Program-made: the position numbers and the translations under genes
The notes under the pieces: generated by a model
The model's database searches: none
Told to the model about the DNA's origin: nothing
Seen by the model: only the letters and a program-made list of their open reading frames with translations
Assembly (NCBI RefSeq): GCF_002875705.1
Contig: NZ_MCZZ01000093.1
Coordinates: forward strand, 1 to 64,000
Origin: Vibrio sp. 10N.261.45.E2
GTDB lineage: Bacteria > Pseudomonadota > Gammaproteobacteria > Enterobacterales > Vibrionaceae
Length of the DNA: 64,000 nt
Direction: 5' to 3'
Shown: piece after piece, positions 18,549 to 28,182 of the stretch
Numbering within the stretch: the stretch's first letter is position 1
How the letters are laid out: each line of letters begins with the position of its first letter

Positions 18549-21200
18549 ATGTTGAAGAGAAACTTACTATCTGTAGCGGTACTGGCTGGTTTGGCGGGTT
18601 GTGCTGTAACACAAGCACCAGAACAAACGGTGGTTAATGCACTGGCTGAAAACCTTGATGTGCAATACGAAATCTTGACGAACCATGGCGCAAACGAAGG
18701 CATGGCTTGTCAGGACTTAGGCGCAGAGTGGGCATCATGTAATAAAGTAAACATGACGCTAACTAACGATGGTGAAGCGATTGATTCAAAAGATTGGACC
18801 ATCTATTTCCACAGTATTCGCCTTATCTTAGATGTTGATAATGAGCAGTTTAAAATCACTCGCGTAACCGGCGACTTACACAAGCTAGAACCAACAGAAA
18901 AGTTCGATGGTTTCGCGGCGGGTGAAGAAGTGGTTCTTCCGCTAACAAGTGAATACTGGCAACTGTTTGAAACTGACTTTATGCCAGGTGCATTTGTAAC
19001 GGCACCAAACGCGGCACCTAAGATGATTGCTTCATTGAATACGGAAGATGTAGCGTCGTTCGTAACTGGTTTAGAAGGAAATAACCTAAAGCGTACTCCT
19101 GATGACAACAACGTAATGGCAACCGCTGTTACGCGTTTCGAAAAGAATGCAGATCTAGCAACGCAAGACGTATCAACCACTTTGCTACCAACACCAATGT
19201 CGGTAGAAGTGGGTGAGGGTTCAGTGAGCATTGCTGGTGGTATTGCCCTACCTAAAGATGCATTCGATGCTGAGCAATTCGCAGCAATTGAAGAACGTGC
19301 AGATGTGGTAAACGTAGATGTGAGTGGCGACCTACCAGTTAGTGTCGCTGTTGTTCCTACTCAGTTTACGGGTGATTTGGCGAAATCTGGCGCTTATGAA
19401 CTAAGCATCTCGGAAGAGGGGATTGCAATTAAAGCGTTTGATAAAACAGGTGCTTTCTACGCAGTTCAGTCTATTTTTGGCCTAATAGATAGTCAGAACG
19501 CTGAATCATTACCACAACTGTCGATCAAAGATGCACCGCGCTTTGATTACCGTGGTGTGATGGTGGACGTTGCTCGCAACTTCCACTCAAAAGATGCCAT
19601 CCTAGCAACGCTAGATCAAATGGCGGCATACAAGATGAATAAACTGCACCTTCACTTAACAGATGATGAAGGTTGGCGTTTAGAAATCCCAGGTTTACCA
19701 GAGCTAACGGATGTAGGGTCTAATCGTTGTTTCGATTTGGAAGAGCAAAGCTGTTTACTGCCTCAGCTAGGTTCAGGTCCAACAACAGACAACTTCGGCT
19801 CTGGTTTCTTTAGTAAAGCGGATTACGTCGAGATCTTAAGCTACGCAAAAGCGCGCAGCATCGAAGTTATTCCTGAAATTGATATGCCAGCACACGCTCG
19901 TTCAGCTGTGGTATCAATGGAAGCTCGTTACACTCGTCTAATGGCGGAAGGTAAAGAAGCAGAAGCGAATGAGTACCGCTTGATGGATCCACAAGATACA
20001 TCGAACGTAACTACAGTTCAGTTCTATGACAAGCAAAGCTTCATTAATCCATGTATGGAATCTTCAACTCACTTTGTTGACAAGGTGATCTCTGAAGTGG
20101 CTGCAATGCACCAAGAAGCTGGCGTTCCGCTAACGACTTGGCACTTTGGTGGCGATGAAGCGAAAAACATTAAGTTAGGCGCTGGCTTACAAGATATTAA
20201 TGCTGAAGACAAAGTGGCATGGAAAGGTAACATCGACTTATCCAAGCAAGACAAACCGTTCCAACAGTCTCCACAATGTCAGAAATTAATTGCAGACGGT
20301 ACTGTAAGCGATTTCGGTCACCTGCCAAGCCACTTTGCAGAAGAGGTGTCTAAGATTGTTGCTGAGAAAGGGATTCCACACTTCCAAGCGTGGCAAGACG
20401 GTCTGAAATACAGCGGGGGTGAAGACGCATTTGCAACTGAAAGCACTCGTGTGAACTTCTGGGATGTACTTTACTGGGGCGGAACTTCGTCAGTATACGA
20501 TTGGTCAGCGAAAGGTTATGACGTGATTGTGTCTAACCCAGATTACGTTTACATGGATATGCCATACGAAGTAGATGCGGCAGAACGCGGTTACTACTGG
20601 GCAACACGTGCAACTGATACTCGTAAGATGTTTGGTTTTGCACCTGAAAACATGCCACAAAACGCAGAAACATCTCTAGACCGTGACGGTAATGGCTTCA
20701 GTGGTAAAGGTGAGATTGAAGCGAAACCTTTCTACGGTTTGTCTGCTCAACTTTGGTCTGAAACAGTACGTACTGACGAGCAGTATGAATACATGGTGTT
20801 CCCTCGCGTATTAGCAGCTGCAGAGCGTGCGTGGCACCGAGCTGATTGGGAAAATGACTACAAGGTGGGCGTTGAATACTCTCAAGAAACTAACCTAGTG
20901 AATAAGCAGGCTCTACACAGCGACTTCAATCGCTTCGCGAATATCCTTGGTCAACGTGAGCTGGCTAAGCTTGAGAAAGCGGGTATTGATTACCGATTGC
21001 CAGTACCGGGTGCTAAGGTTGTTGATGGTAAGCTAGCGATGAACGTTCAATTCCCAGGCGTAGAGTTGCAATACTCTGCTGATGGTGAAAACTGGTTAAC
21101 GTATGACGAACAACAGCGCCCGTCGGTTTCTGGTGAAACGTACATCCGTTCTATCTCTGAAAGTGGCGAGAAAGTAAGTCGAGTAACGTCAGTTAAATAA
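18549..21200 (+). CDS. chb: Beta-N-acetylhexosaminidase (chitobiase), GH20 lipoprotein
   Basis: 883 residues, the same length as the Vibrio harveyi chitobiase I recall. It cleaves GlcNAc dimers and oligomers from chitin breakdown at the cell surface or periplasm. A lipoprotein signal peptide (MLKRNLLSVAVLAGLAGC) starts at ATG 18549; the longer frame from 18510 spoils it. Domains in order: N-terminal carbohydrate-binding-like domain, the GH20b domain, the GH20 barrel starting RFDYRGVMVDVARNFHS with the catalytic pair Asp536-Glu537 in HFGGDEAKN, and a small C-terminal Ig-like domain. It has its own terminator, with a porin gene next. Confidence 0.95.
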   Translation: MLKRNLLSVAVLAGLAGCAVTQAPEQTVVNALAENLDVQYEILTNHGANEGMACQDLGAEWASCNKVNMTLTNDGEAIDSKDWTIYFHSIRLILDVDNEQFKITRVTGDLHKLEPTEKFDGFAAGEEVVLPLTSEYWQLFETDFMPGAFVTAPNAAPKMIASLNTEDVASFVTGLEGNNLKRTPDDNNVMATAVTRFEKNADLATQDVSTTLLPTPMSVEVGEGSVSIAGGIALPKDAFDAEQFAAIEERADVVNVDVSGDLPVSVAVVPTQFTGDLAKSGAYELSISEEGIAIKAFDKTGAFYAVQSIFGLIDSQNAESLPQLSIKDAPRFDYRGVMVDVARNFHSKDAILATLDQMAAYKMNKLHLHLTDDEGWRLEIPGLPELTDVGSNRCFDLEEQSCLLPQLGSGPTTDNFGSGFFSKADYVEILSYAKARSIEVIPEIDMPAHARSAVVSMEARYTRLMAEGKEAEANEYRLMDPQDTSNVTTVQFYDKQSFINPCMESSTHFVDKVISEVAAMHQEAGVPLTTWHFGGDEAKNIKLGAGLQDINAEDKVAWKGNIDLSKQDKPFQQSPQCQKLIADGTVSDFGHLPSHFAEEVSKIVAEKGIPHFQAWQDGLKYSGGEDAFATESTRVNFWDVLYWGGTSSVYDWSAKGYDVIVSNPDYVYMDMPYEVDAAERGYYWATRATDTRKMFGFAPENMPQNAETSLDRDGNGFSGKGEIEAKPFYGLSAQLWSETVRTDEQYEYMVFPRVLAAAERAWHRADWENDYKVGVEYSQETNLVNKQALHSDFNRFANILGQRELAKLEKAGIDYRLPVPGAKVVDGKLAMNVQFPGVELQYSADGENWLTYDEQQRPSVSGETYIRSISESGEKVSRVTSVK

Positions 21201-21220
21201 TCGACAAGTCATATTAATAG

Positions 21221-21272
21221 AAGAGCTTCCGAACTTTTATCTTACTTAAGGTAAAACGGAAGCTCTTTTTAT
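21221..21272 (+). terminator. Terminator of chitobiase gene
   Basis: Arms AAGAGCTTCCG and CGGAAGCTCTT, with a partly paired 25-nt interior, followed by T residues; 20 bp after the stop codon. Confidence 0.85.
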
Positions 21273-21734
21273 TTGTCGCTAATTAGTCATTGCTATAAAG
21301 ATGAAACATATAGAAACCGTCTTTGTATATAACGTCAACAATGCGCATAAAGTGAGTTCTATCCCAAAAGTGATGAGGCTCTCATTATTCTCTTCAAAAA
21401 ATAAGTTCCCTATAAAAAACTCTCAATCAAGCGTGATTGGAATAACTGAATCTAATTTTTCTTCGTGAAATAACGTGATCGCGATCTGTATATTTTTCCA
21501 CCTCGAGGTTTTTACTAATTTTTATGTTTTTAAGTGGTTGAATTTAATGATTTAAATAACTTGTCTTTTTTTGATAGTGAGAGGGATCACTCTGCTTAGT
21601 CTTTTATTTTGAAACGCAAATTAATTCGAGCAACATAGATTCCATGCCAGGGAGGCGACTAACTACTCAAGCGGTGAAGGTGAATGATATACCGAAGATA
21701 TGCCGCTGAAAAAATCAAACTAAGGCAGTTTACT
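21273..21734. other. Long leader/promoter region of the porin gene
   Basis: 462 bp without a credible gene. It contains the CRP-site candidate at 21576-21591 and a weaker one, ACGTGATCGCGATCTGTA, at about 21473-21490. A GC-richer stretch around 21645-21690 lies in the expected leader. Confidence 0.5.
21576..21591. promoter_or_regulatory. CRP-site candidate upstream of porin
   Basis: AGTGA-GAGGGA-TCACT is a perfect inverted repeat with the GTGA-N6-TCAC core of the CRP consensus (TGTGA-N6-TCACA). Catabolite control is usual for KdgM-family porin genes and fits a sugar-oligomer uptake role. Confidence 0.6.
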
Positions 21735-22448
21735 ATGAAAAAAATTATCGCTCTAAGTGCTCTTTCTCTTGCTTTCGCTTCTAGTGCTTTTGCTGGTTCT
21801 TCTTACGTAACAGGTAACATCCAAATTCACGATGATGGCCGTATCCACGGCTCTGACATGACTTCTACGCTAGAAGCTGGTCACACGTTTGATAACTCTC
21901 TAGGTGGCTTCACTGTTTACTCTGAGTTCGACGGTATCCAACTGGGTAAGCTTGAAGGTCTTACTTCCGCTGAAACTGGTGATAAACCAACAACAGGTAA
22001 CAATACTCCTGGCATTACTGTCGGTGGTGAGCAATCTTTCAACATCACTGACAAATTATGGGTTGCTGCGGGTTACCAACACCTATTCTCTGCGGGTGAG
22101 AGCATTCAGTTCCGTCCATTAGTTAAGATTGGTTACAACTTCGATAACGGCATCTCGATTAGTAACCGTACTCGTGCACACATCGACGACACACCTAACG
22201 ATGATAAAACTGACTACCGTATGGATAACCGTATTGCATACACAGTGAATGCTGACCTAGCACTTAGCTACAACAACGTTTACATGATTGAAGCAGAAGC
22301 GATGGACCACGAGTTACGTGCAACATGGACTCGTCAAGGTGTTCAACCTTACTTTGAGTTCCGTAGCCAAGCTAACGGTGTAGACTTCGCAAACGGTGCT
22401 TCTAAGCAGAACAATGCATTCGTATTCGGTGCTTCTTACGGCTTCTAA
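21735..22448 (+). CDS. KdgM-family outer-membrane oligosaccharide porin
   Basis: 237 residues. A Sec signal peptide (MKKIIALSALSLAFASSAFA) starts at ATG 21735 behind AAGG; the longer frame from 21684 is not needed. The mature protein alternates polar and hydrophobic residues as in a small beta-barrel and ends in an aromatic (AFVFGASYGF), the outer-membrane assembly signal. Size and features resemble the KdgM/NanC monomeric porins for acidic oligosaccharides. The actual substrate is unknown; the neighbouring chitobiase could suggest amino-sugar oligomers, but both genes have their own terminators. Confidence 0.75.
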   Translation: MKKIIALSALSLAFASSAFAGSSYVTGNIQIHDDGRIHGSDMTSTLEAGHTFDNSLGGFTVYSEFDGIQLGKLEGLTSAETGDKPTTGNNTPGITVGGEQSFNITDKLWVAAGYQHLFSAGESIQFRPLVKIGYNFDNGISISNRTRAHIDDTPNDDKTDYRMDNRIAYTVNADLALSYNNVYMIEAEAMDHELRATWTRQGVQPYFEFRSQANGVDFANGASKQNNAFVFGASYGF

Positions 22449-22561
22449 GCTGATTGAGCTTCTTTGCTAAATAGCTTGTTGGTTAGTTAGTGAGGGGAAC
22501 ATAGCGGTACTAACAGCCCGGTTGGTGCCGCGACAAGATTTGCTTTACTGTCCAAAAGCAA

Positions 22562-22617
22562 AGAGCCTAGCAAGTAAACCACTGTCTTGGGTTTGCTTAA
22601 TACTAGGCTCTATTTTT
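22562..22617 (+). terminator. Terminator of porin gene
   Basis: Nested hairpin AGAGCCTAG ... CTAGGCTCT, with an inner GTAAACC/GGTTTGC pairing, followed by ATTTTTAT. It lies about 110 bp after the stop. Confidence 0.75.
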
Positions 22618-22650
22618 ATGCTTTCAATTCTATTTTAGAGTATTCGAAAT

Positions 22651-23091
22651 CTAGTTGCCTTTGTAGTGACGGTATTCGAACACCTGACCTTTATCATTAA
22701 ACGCGTACACAGAGTATTCGTCTTTTTTATCGCCATACTCCATACCCGGTGAGCCCATAGGCATACCCGGAACCGCCAAACCAATCGCATTACGTGGTGG
22801 GTTGTCTAAAAAGGCTTTCACGTCTTCTGCTGGAATGTGTCCTTCAAACACATAACCGTTGATCTCTGCGGTATGGCAAGAGGCTAGGTTTTGCGTTACT
22901 CCTAACTTCTGCTTGATCGGATTCATATCATCGTGGAGCTTCTCTGTTACATCGAAGCCGGCATCACGCATATGTTCCGTCCATTCTGTGCAGCAGCCGC
23001 AGTACGGGGATTTGTGGTTTAGAACATCAGTAGCCAAAGCTTGTCCTGAGATTGCAGCGAGTACAGTAAGAGTCATAACTTTACGAATCAT
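22651..23091 (-). CDS. DUF411 periplasmic metal-binding protein
   Basis: 146 residues. A Sec signal peptide ([20 protein letters not shown]) starts at ATG 23091, which has an AGGT ribosome-binding sequence; the ATG at 23103 has none. The mature protein begins with the DUF411 signature [12 protein letters not shown] (Cys 31, 33, 34) and later has the Met-rich [13 protein letters not shown], both suited to Cu(I) binding. The start overlaps the copA stop by 11 nt, so it is translationally coupled to the copper exporter and very probably works in periplasmic copper handling. Confidence 0.88.
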   Translation of the reverse strand: MIRKVMTLTVLAAISGQALATDVLNHKSPYCGCCTEWTEHMRDAGFDVTEKLHDDMNPIKQKLGVTQNLASCHTAEINGYVFEGHIPAEDVKAFLDNPPRNAIGLAVPGMPMGSPGMEYGDKKDEYSVYAFNDKGQVFEYRHYKGN

Positions 23092-25828
23092 GGTTAACCT
23101 CATGAATATGGTTTTTATTAATATTAGAATGAGTGGGTTTGAACAATCTCAGCCTGTTGGCATTGCTTACGACAGTAATTGACGACATCGCCATCGCTGC
23201 TCCTGCTACTACTGGGCTAAGTAGAAATCCAAAAAACGGGTAGAGCACACCGGCCGCAATAGGAATGCCAAGCGAGTTATAAATAAAGGCGCCAAACAGG
23301 TTTTGCTTCATGTTTCTCACGGTCGCTTGAGACAGCTCAATTGCGTTACTTACAGATAGTGGCGACGAGTTAAGTAGCGTCATCTGCGCACTTTCAATCG
23401 CGACATCACTGCCACTGCCCATTGCGATTCCTATATCCGCTTGAGCAAGAGCAGGCGCATCGTTAATACCGTCTCCGACCATGGCCACACTGTGATATTG
23501 TTGTTGAAGCTGAACAATATGTTGCGCTTTTTGCTCTGGAAGCACTTCTGAGATAACTTCGTCGATACCGACGCTTTTGCCTATTGCTTGAGCCACAGAG
23601 TCGTTGTCGCCCGTTAATAGCACGGTGTGAATTCCGGCGGATTTTAGTTGAGCGATCGCCTGTTTGCTATCTATTTTTAACGCGTCTGAAATGCCCAATA
23701 TGCCTTCCAGTTTTTGGTCAATCACGATAAAAATCGGCGTCCAGGCTTGTGAGTGACAAAGATCAATAAAGTCAGAGCCAATGTCGGTATTGATACCTAG
23801 TTGGATCAGGTACTTAAGCGAACCAACTTGTACGTTCTTGCCGTTAATGGTTGCTTGAACTCCTAGCCCGCGTTGGTTTTCAAACTCACTGTGTGGGAGT
23901 GCTGACACTTCCAAGCTCTCTGCATATTGGCAAACGGCTTTGGCTAGCGGGTGCTCAGATCCCACTTCCACTGAATAAGCATAGGTTAGCAATTCTTGCT
24001 CAGCTAGATTCGAGTAAAACACTTGTTGAACGGTCGGTTTTCCTTGAGTTAACGTGCCTGTTTTATCAAATACGACTGCATCAATCTTGCTGGCTGACTG
24101 CAGAACATCGGCATCTTTAATAAGAACGCCAAACTCTGCTGCTTTGCCTACTCCGACCGTAATAGAGAGTGGTGTGGCGAGGCCCAAGGCACATGGGCAA
24201 GCGATGATTAATACTGTGGTTGATACCACTAACATGTAACTTGCACTTGGTTGCGGACCCACAAAAAACCAAACTAAGGCGGCAACTGCTGCGATTGCGA
24301 CTACAACCGGAACGAAAACTGCTGATATAGAGTCTGCAAGTTTGGCGATTGCAGGTTTACTACTTTGTGCTTGGCGTACCATTTGAATGATGCGAGCCAG
24401 CATTGTGCTTGAGCCAATCCCAGTTGCTTCAATAACTAAGCTACCATCACCATTAATCGTACCTGCTGAAACGCCATCAGTAACTGATTTTACGTTGGGA
24501 AGTGGCTCACCAGTCAGCATGGATTCATCGATGTAAGACTCACCTGATACCACGACACCATCGATAGGGACTTTTTCTCCTGGCTTCACTCGAACTTGCA
24601 TACCGACTTGAATGGCTTCCACAGCGATTGTTTGCTCTTTGCCATCGACGATAACCACCGCTTTTTGAGGCTGTAAATTAATCAGTGCCTGTAGAGATTT
24701 TGTGGTGCGAGCTTTGGCTTTGGCTTCGATGTAGTGACCCAAAGAAATAAGGCCTACTATCATCGCGCTTGCCTCAAAGTAGACATGGCGTGATGCTTCT
24801 GGGAACCATGATGGAATCAGCACAACCAACATTGAGTAGAACCATGCAGCTCCGGTACCCAAAGCAACTAACGTATCCATGGTTGCACGTTTATGCATCA
24901 GAGATTGCCAAGCATTGGTGAAGAAGCTGCGTCCCGAGGTCGCAAGCAGTATCAAACAAACGATACCAACCAAGCCCCAAGCCAGTTGGTCGTTAAACGT
25001 GGTAATGGTCATGCTGCCACCGAACATACCCCATGCCATCAGCGGAGCACCGATAAGCAGCGCGCTTACTGAATTCTTTAGGAAAGCTTTTTGGGTACGA
25101 AGTTGTTGTTCTTGTTGTTTTTGTTGTTGGGTCGCCGCGTCATCAACGAATTCGGCACCATAACCTGCGGTTTTTACGGATTCTATTAGCGTGCTTTCGA
25201 TGAGGTCTCGTGTTTTAGAGGTAAGAACCAAGGCCGTCTGCTCAGCAAGGTTTATCTGAGCTTGGTCGACGAACTCATTCTTTTTCAACGCTTTTTCTAC
25301 TGAATAAACACAACTCGCACACGTCATCCCTTCAAGCACAAGATGATAAGTAAATTGACTGGCAACGGGCTTAGTTTGTGTCGTTTCTGTAGGCGCTGGT
25401 TTTTTATCTTCTCCTAAACCTGAACCCTGAAGGTCATGAGATTTAGAGTAAGGAGTAGCTTGATAACCGACACTTTCGATCAATTCAATAAGCTCGGGTT
25501 CTGAAAGCAGAGTAACCAAGGACAATTCATGTTTGCTGACTTCTAGGTCTGAAATTTGCTCGGTTTGTTCAAGTGCTTGAGTCAGTTTGTTTACGCACTT
25601 ACCGCAGCTGAGGCCGGATAGCGAAAGGTGCAGCTTATTACCCATAGAATAGCCAAGCATTGCCAGCTTCTCGTTGAGTTGAGCGTAATTCAATGGAGTC
25701 GAAATATCGATGTTCGTCGGCGATATGTCATTGATCGTTGTATTGTCGAGATCATCAAACAGTGTGCGGACTTTCTTCGCACACCCCATGCAATTAAGGC
25801 CGTTAAGCGCAGTTGTGTAATGGTTCAT
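23081..25828 (-). CDS. copA: Copper-exporting P1B-type ATPase CopA with three HMA domains
   Basis: 915 residues. It pumps Cu(I) from cytosol to periplasm. Three N-terminal heavy-metal-associated domains carry CMGC (residues 13-16), CGKC and CASC. Then come eight expected membrane helices, the TGEPLPN actuator motif, the CPC motif in [13 protein letters not shown], the phosphorylation site VFDKTGTLT, the SEHPLA nucleotide-domain motif and [11 protein letters not shown] start at ATG 25828, preceded by GGAG; the longer frame from 25891 would begin close to or within the promoter transcription start. Confidence 0.95.
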   Translation of the reverse strand: MNHYTTALNGLNCMGCAKKVRTLFDDLDNTTINDISPTNIDISTPLNYAQLNEKLAMLGYSMGNKLHLSLSGLSCGKCVNKLTQALEQTEQISDLEVSKHELSLVTLLSEPELIELIESVGYQATPYSKSHDLQGSGLGEDKKPAPTETTQTKPVASQFTYHLVLEGMTCASCVYSVEKALKKNEFVDQAQINLAEQTALVLTSKTRDLIESTLIESVKTAGYGAEFVDDAATQQQKQQEQQLRTQKAFLKNSVSALLIGAPLMAWGMFGGSMTITTFNDQLAWGLVGIVCLILLATSGRSFFTNAWQSLMHKRATMDTLVALGTGAAWFYSMLVVLIPSWFPEASRHVYFEASAMIVGLISLGHYIEAKAKARTTKSLQALINLQPQKAVVIVDGKEQTIAVEAIQVGMQVRVKPGEKVPIDGVVVSGESYIDESMLTGEPLPNVKSVTDGVSAGTINGDGSLVIEATGIGSSTMLARIIQMVRQAQSSKPAIAKLADSISAVFVPVVVAIAAVAALVWFFVGPQPSASYMLVVSTTVLIIACPCALGLATPLSITVGVGKAAEFGVLIKDADVLQSASKIDAVVFDKTGTLTQGKPTVQQVFYSNLAEQELLTYAYSVEVGSEHPLAKAVCQYAESLEVSALPHSEFENQRGLGVQATINGKNVQVGSLKYLIQLGINTDIGSDFIDLCHSQAWTPIFIVIDQKLEGILGISDALKIDSKQAIAQLKSAGIHTVLLTGDNDSVAQAIGKSVGIDEVISEVLPEQKAQHIVQLQQQYHSVAMVGDGINDAPALAQADIGIAMGSGSDVAIESAQMTLLNSSPLSVSNAIELSQATVRNMKQNLFGAFIYNSLGIPIAAGVLYPFFGFLLSPVVAGAAMAMSSITVVSNANRLRLFKPTHSNINKNHIHEVNHDS

Positions 25829-25856
25829 ACCGATACTCCAATTCTCATCTACGCCT

Positions 25857-25887
25857 AACATAAACCTTCCCGTAAGGGTAAGGTCAA
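25857..25887 (-). promoter_or_regulatory. CueR-type copper promoter of copA-DUF411 operon
   Basis: On the minus strand: -35 TTGACC (25882-25887), a 19-bp spacer and -10 TATGTT (25857-25862). The spacer holds the inverted repeat ACCTTAC-N7-GGAAGGT (25864-25884). The overlong 19-bp spacer with an ACCTTCC-type palindrome is the known architecture for MerR-family activation by CueR. No cueR gene is in the window, so the regulator must lie elsewhere. Confidence 0.85.
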
Positions 25888-26192
25888 ACATAAATTCAAG
25901 AATTTGACCTCAGTGGTGTGTTAGCTGGTGGGTTCAATTTTTGAATGGGAGAGGGGAATAAAGGATCCGCGGCTATAATCTACTGGTTAAAACTATAGAT
26001 TCGCTGCTTTGAAGGCGGAATTCGGCTTTCTATAATCGCTTTCGTACAACAACAGCACATTAATCATTCACTACTGATTGTAGATTTAAGCGGTGGTGAT
26101 AAAATAGCGCCCAAAATTTAGTGATATTTGTCTATTACAAGCTTTGTAACGACGAGCACTAAAAGAATCACCTACATAATCAAGGTATTTAA

Positions 26193-27620
26193 ATGACGGT
26201 TAAAACTCGTTTTGCTCCTAGCCCAACTGGCTATCTTCACGTTGGTGGTGCACGTACTGCACTTTACTCTTGGCTATTCGCTAAAAACCAAGGCGGTGAA
26301 TTCGTTCTACGTATCGAAGACACGGACCTTGAGCGTAACTCTCAAGAAGCGGTTGATGCAATTCTAGAAGGCATGCAATGGATGGGTATGGAATGGGATG
26401 AAGGTCCTTACTACCAATCTAAGCGTTTTGACCGTTACAATGAAATGGTTGATAAGCTACTTGCTGAAGACAAAGCATTCAAATGCTATGCGTCTAAAGA
26501 GCTGCTTGATGAAATTCGTGCAGAGCAAGAAGAAAACAAAGAAATGGCTCGCTACGATGCTAACCACCCTAAAATTGTTGCGGCAAACGAAGCCGCAAAA
26601 GAAGGTGATGCATGCGTTATCCGTTTCCGTAACCCTAAAGAAGGCAGCGTAGTATTTGATGATCAAATCCGTGGTCGCATCGAAATTGCTAACAGCCAAC
26701 TTGATGACCTAATCATTCGTCGTACAGACGGTGCACCAACTTACAACTTCGTAGTGGTAGTGGATGACTGGGATATGGGTATTACACACGTTGTTCGTGG
26801 TGAAGACCACATCAACAACACACCTCGTCAAATCAACATTTACGAAGCACTAGGCGCGCCAGTTCCGACTTTCGCTCACTGTGCAATGATTCTTGGTGAT
26901 GATGGTGCAAAACTTTCTAAGCGTCACGGTGCTGTTTCTGTAATGCAATACCGCGATGAAGGTTACCTACCAAACGCACTAAATAACTACCTAGTTCGTT
27001 TAGGCTGGTCTCACGGTGACCAAGAGATCTTCTCTCAAGAAGAGATGATTGAGTTCTTTAGCCTTAAAGCAATCAGCAAGTCTGCTTCTGCATTCAACAC
27101 TGACAAGCTACTTTGGTTGAACAACCACTACATCAAAACTTCTGAGCCTGAGTACGTTGCAAAATACCTGCAATGGCACCTAGACGCACAGAAGATCGAT
27201 ACAACAAACGGTCCAGCGATCACTGAAGTGATCAAGCTAGTTGGCGAGCGTTGTAACACACTTATCGAACTTGCTGAGCAGTCTCGTTACTTCTACGAAG
27301 ACTTCTCTGAGTTTGAAGCTGGCGCGGCTAAGAAGCACCTACGTGGTGTTGCTAAAGGCCCACTAGAGCTTGCTCTTGCTAAGGTTGAAGCACTTGAAGA
27401 TTTCACTACTGTAAACATCAAAGATGGTGTGATTGCAGCGGTATGTGAAGAGCTAGAGATCGGCATGGGTAAAATCGGCATGCCACTTCGCGTAGCAGTA
27501 ACAGGTGGCGGCCAGTCTCCTTCTGTTGATGCTGTGATGGAGCTTGTTGGTAAAGAGCGCGTAATCGCTCGCATCAAGATGGCTCTTGAGTTCATCGCTG
27601 AGCGTGAAGCTAACGCTTAA
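26193..27620 (+). CDS. gltX: Glutamyl-tRNA synthetase
   Basis: 475 residues. It charges tRNA(Glu) with glutamate; its product also feeds HemA, encoded 20 kb upstream in this window. The class I signatures are present: HVGG (HIGH) at residues 16-19 in [17 protein letters not shown], and KLSKRHGA (KMSKS-like) near residue 240. The C-terminal helical anticodon-binding domain ends at [14 protein letters not shown]. It is monocistronic with a strong terminator. Confidence 0.98.
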   Translation: MTVKTRFAPSPTGYLHVGGARTALYSWLFAKNQGGEFVLRIEDTDLERNSQEAVDAILEGMQWMGMEWDEGPYYQSKRFDRYNEMVDKLLAEDKAFKCYASKELLDEIRAEQEENKEMARYDANHPKIVAANEAAKEGDACVIRFRNPKEGSVVFDDQIRGRIEIANSQLDDLIIRRTDGAPTYNFVVVVDDWDMGITHVVRGEDHINNTPRQINIYEALGAPVPTFAHCAMILGDDGAKLSKRHGAVSVMQYRDEGYLPNALNNYLVRLGWSHGDQEIFSQEEMIEFFSLKAISKSASAFNTDKLLWLNNHYIKTSEPEYVAKYLQWHLDAQKIDTTNGPAITEVIKLVGERCNTLIELAEQSRYFYEDFSEFEAGAAKKHLRGVAKGPLELALAKVEALEDFTTVNIKDGVIAAVCEELEIGMGKIGMPLRVAVTGGGQSPSVDAVMELVGKERVIARIKMALEFIAEREANA

Positions 27621-27640
27621 TTGAGCGATTGCTAGAATCA

Positions 27641-27677
27641 AAAAAGGGTCAGTAACTTGGTTACTGGCCCTTTTTAT
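27641..27677. terminator. Bidirectional terminator after gltX and the ape operon
   Basis: Hairpin AAGGGTCAGTAAC-TTG-GTTACTGGCCCTT with A-rich left and T-rich right flanks. It ends gltX and, read from the other side, the long minus-strand pigment operon. Confidence 0.88.
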
Positions 27678-27709
27678 TTGTCTCGAGTTTTACTCTCTGA
27701 ATAACTTCG

Positions 27710-28174
27710 TTAAAGCTTGTCGTCGGCAATCATTTGAGTCGCTTGCGCGGGTGTTTTCTTATCAAACAAGATATCCATCATCGCTTTGATGCGCTCCATA
27801 TCGTCACCAAACTTAGAAAAGTTGCCGCTATTCGGCGCCTTAAACTCTACGTTACCAACGCGCTGTTGATCTTGATAAGCGGAGATCTTTGCGTCTGCCA
27901 CAAAGGTTCTCAAATCCCAGCTCCAACGAGATACGTAATCTAGCGTGACTTCTTCAGGCTTGTGTTCAGAGCCGTCAGCGACAACCTTACATTTAACTTG
28001 ATTGTTCAAACACCAATCGAGCATCGAATCAAGAAACACAGTGCGCGTCTTGGTGTCTTCTACGATAGTGATGTTTTTAATATTGTTTGCTTCTGGCAGT
28101 GCATTCCCTGAATACTTAGGAGCACTACAACCTGCGAGTAAAACGACAACAGCGGCAACTAACCAGTTTTTCAT
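27710..28174 (-). CDS. Small lipoprotein at the end of the aryl polyene operon
   Basis: 154 residues. The lipoprotein signal peptide MKNWLVAAVVVLLAGCSA has its acylated Cys at residue 16. The mature part is mostly alpha/beta with two Cys (DWCLNN, VKCKVV). It starts only 8 nt after the ketosynthase stop codon with AGGATAG as ribosome-binding site, so it is almost certainly in the pigment operon. I do not recognise a characterised family. A role in outer-membrane delivery of the pigment lipid is only an inference from position. Confidence 0.75.
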   Translation of the reverse strand: MKNWLVAAVVVLLAGCSAPKYSGNALPEANNIKNITIVEDTKTRTVFLDSMLDWCLNNQVKCKVVADGSEHKPEEVTLDYVSRWSWDLRTFVADAKISAYQDQQRVGNVEFKAPNSGNFSKFGDDMERIKAMMDILFDKKTPAQATQMIADDKL

Positions 28175-28182
28175 TATCTATC

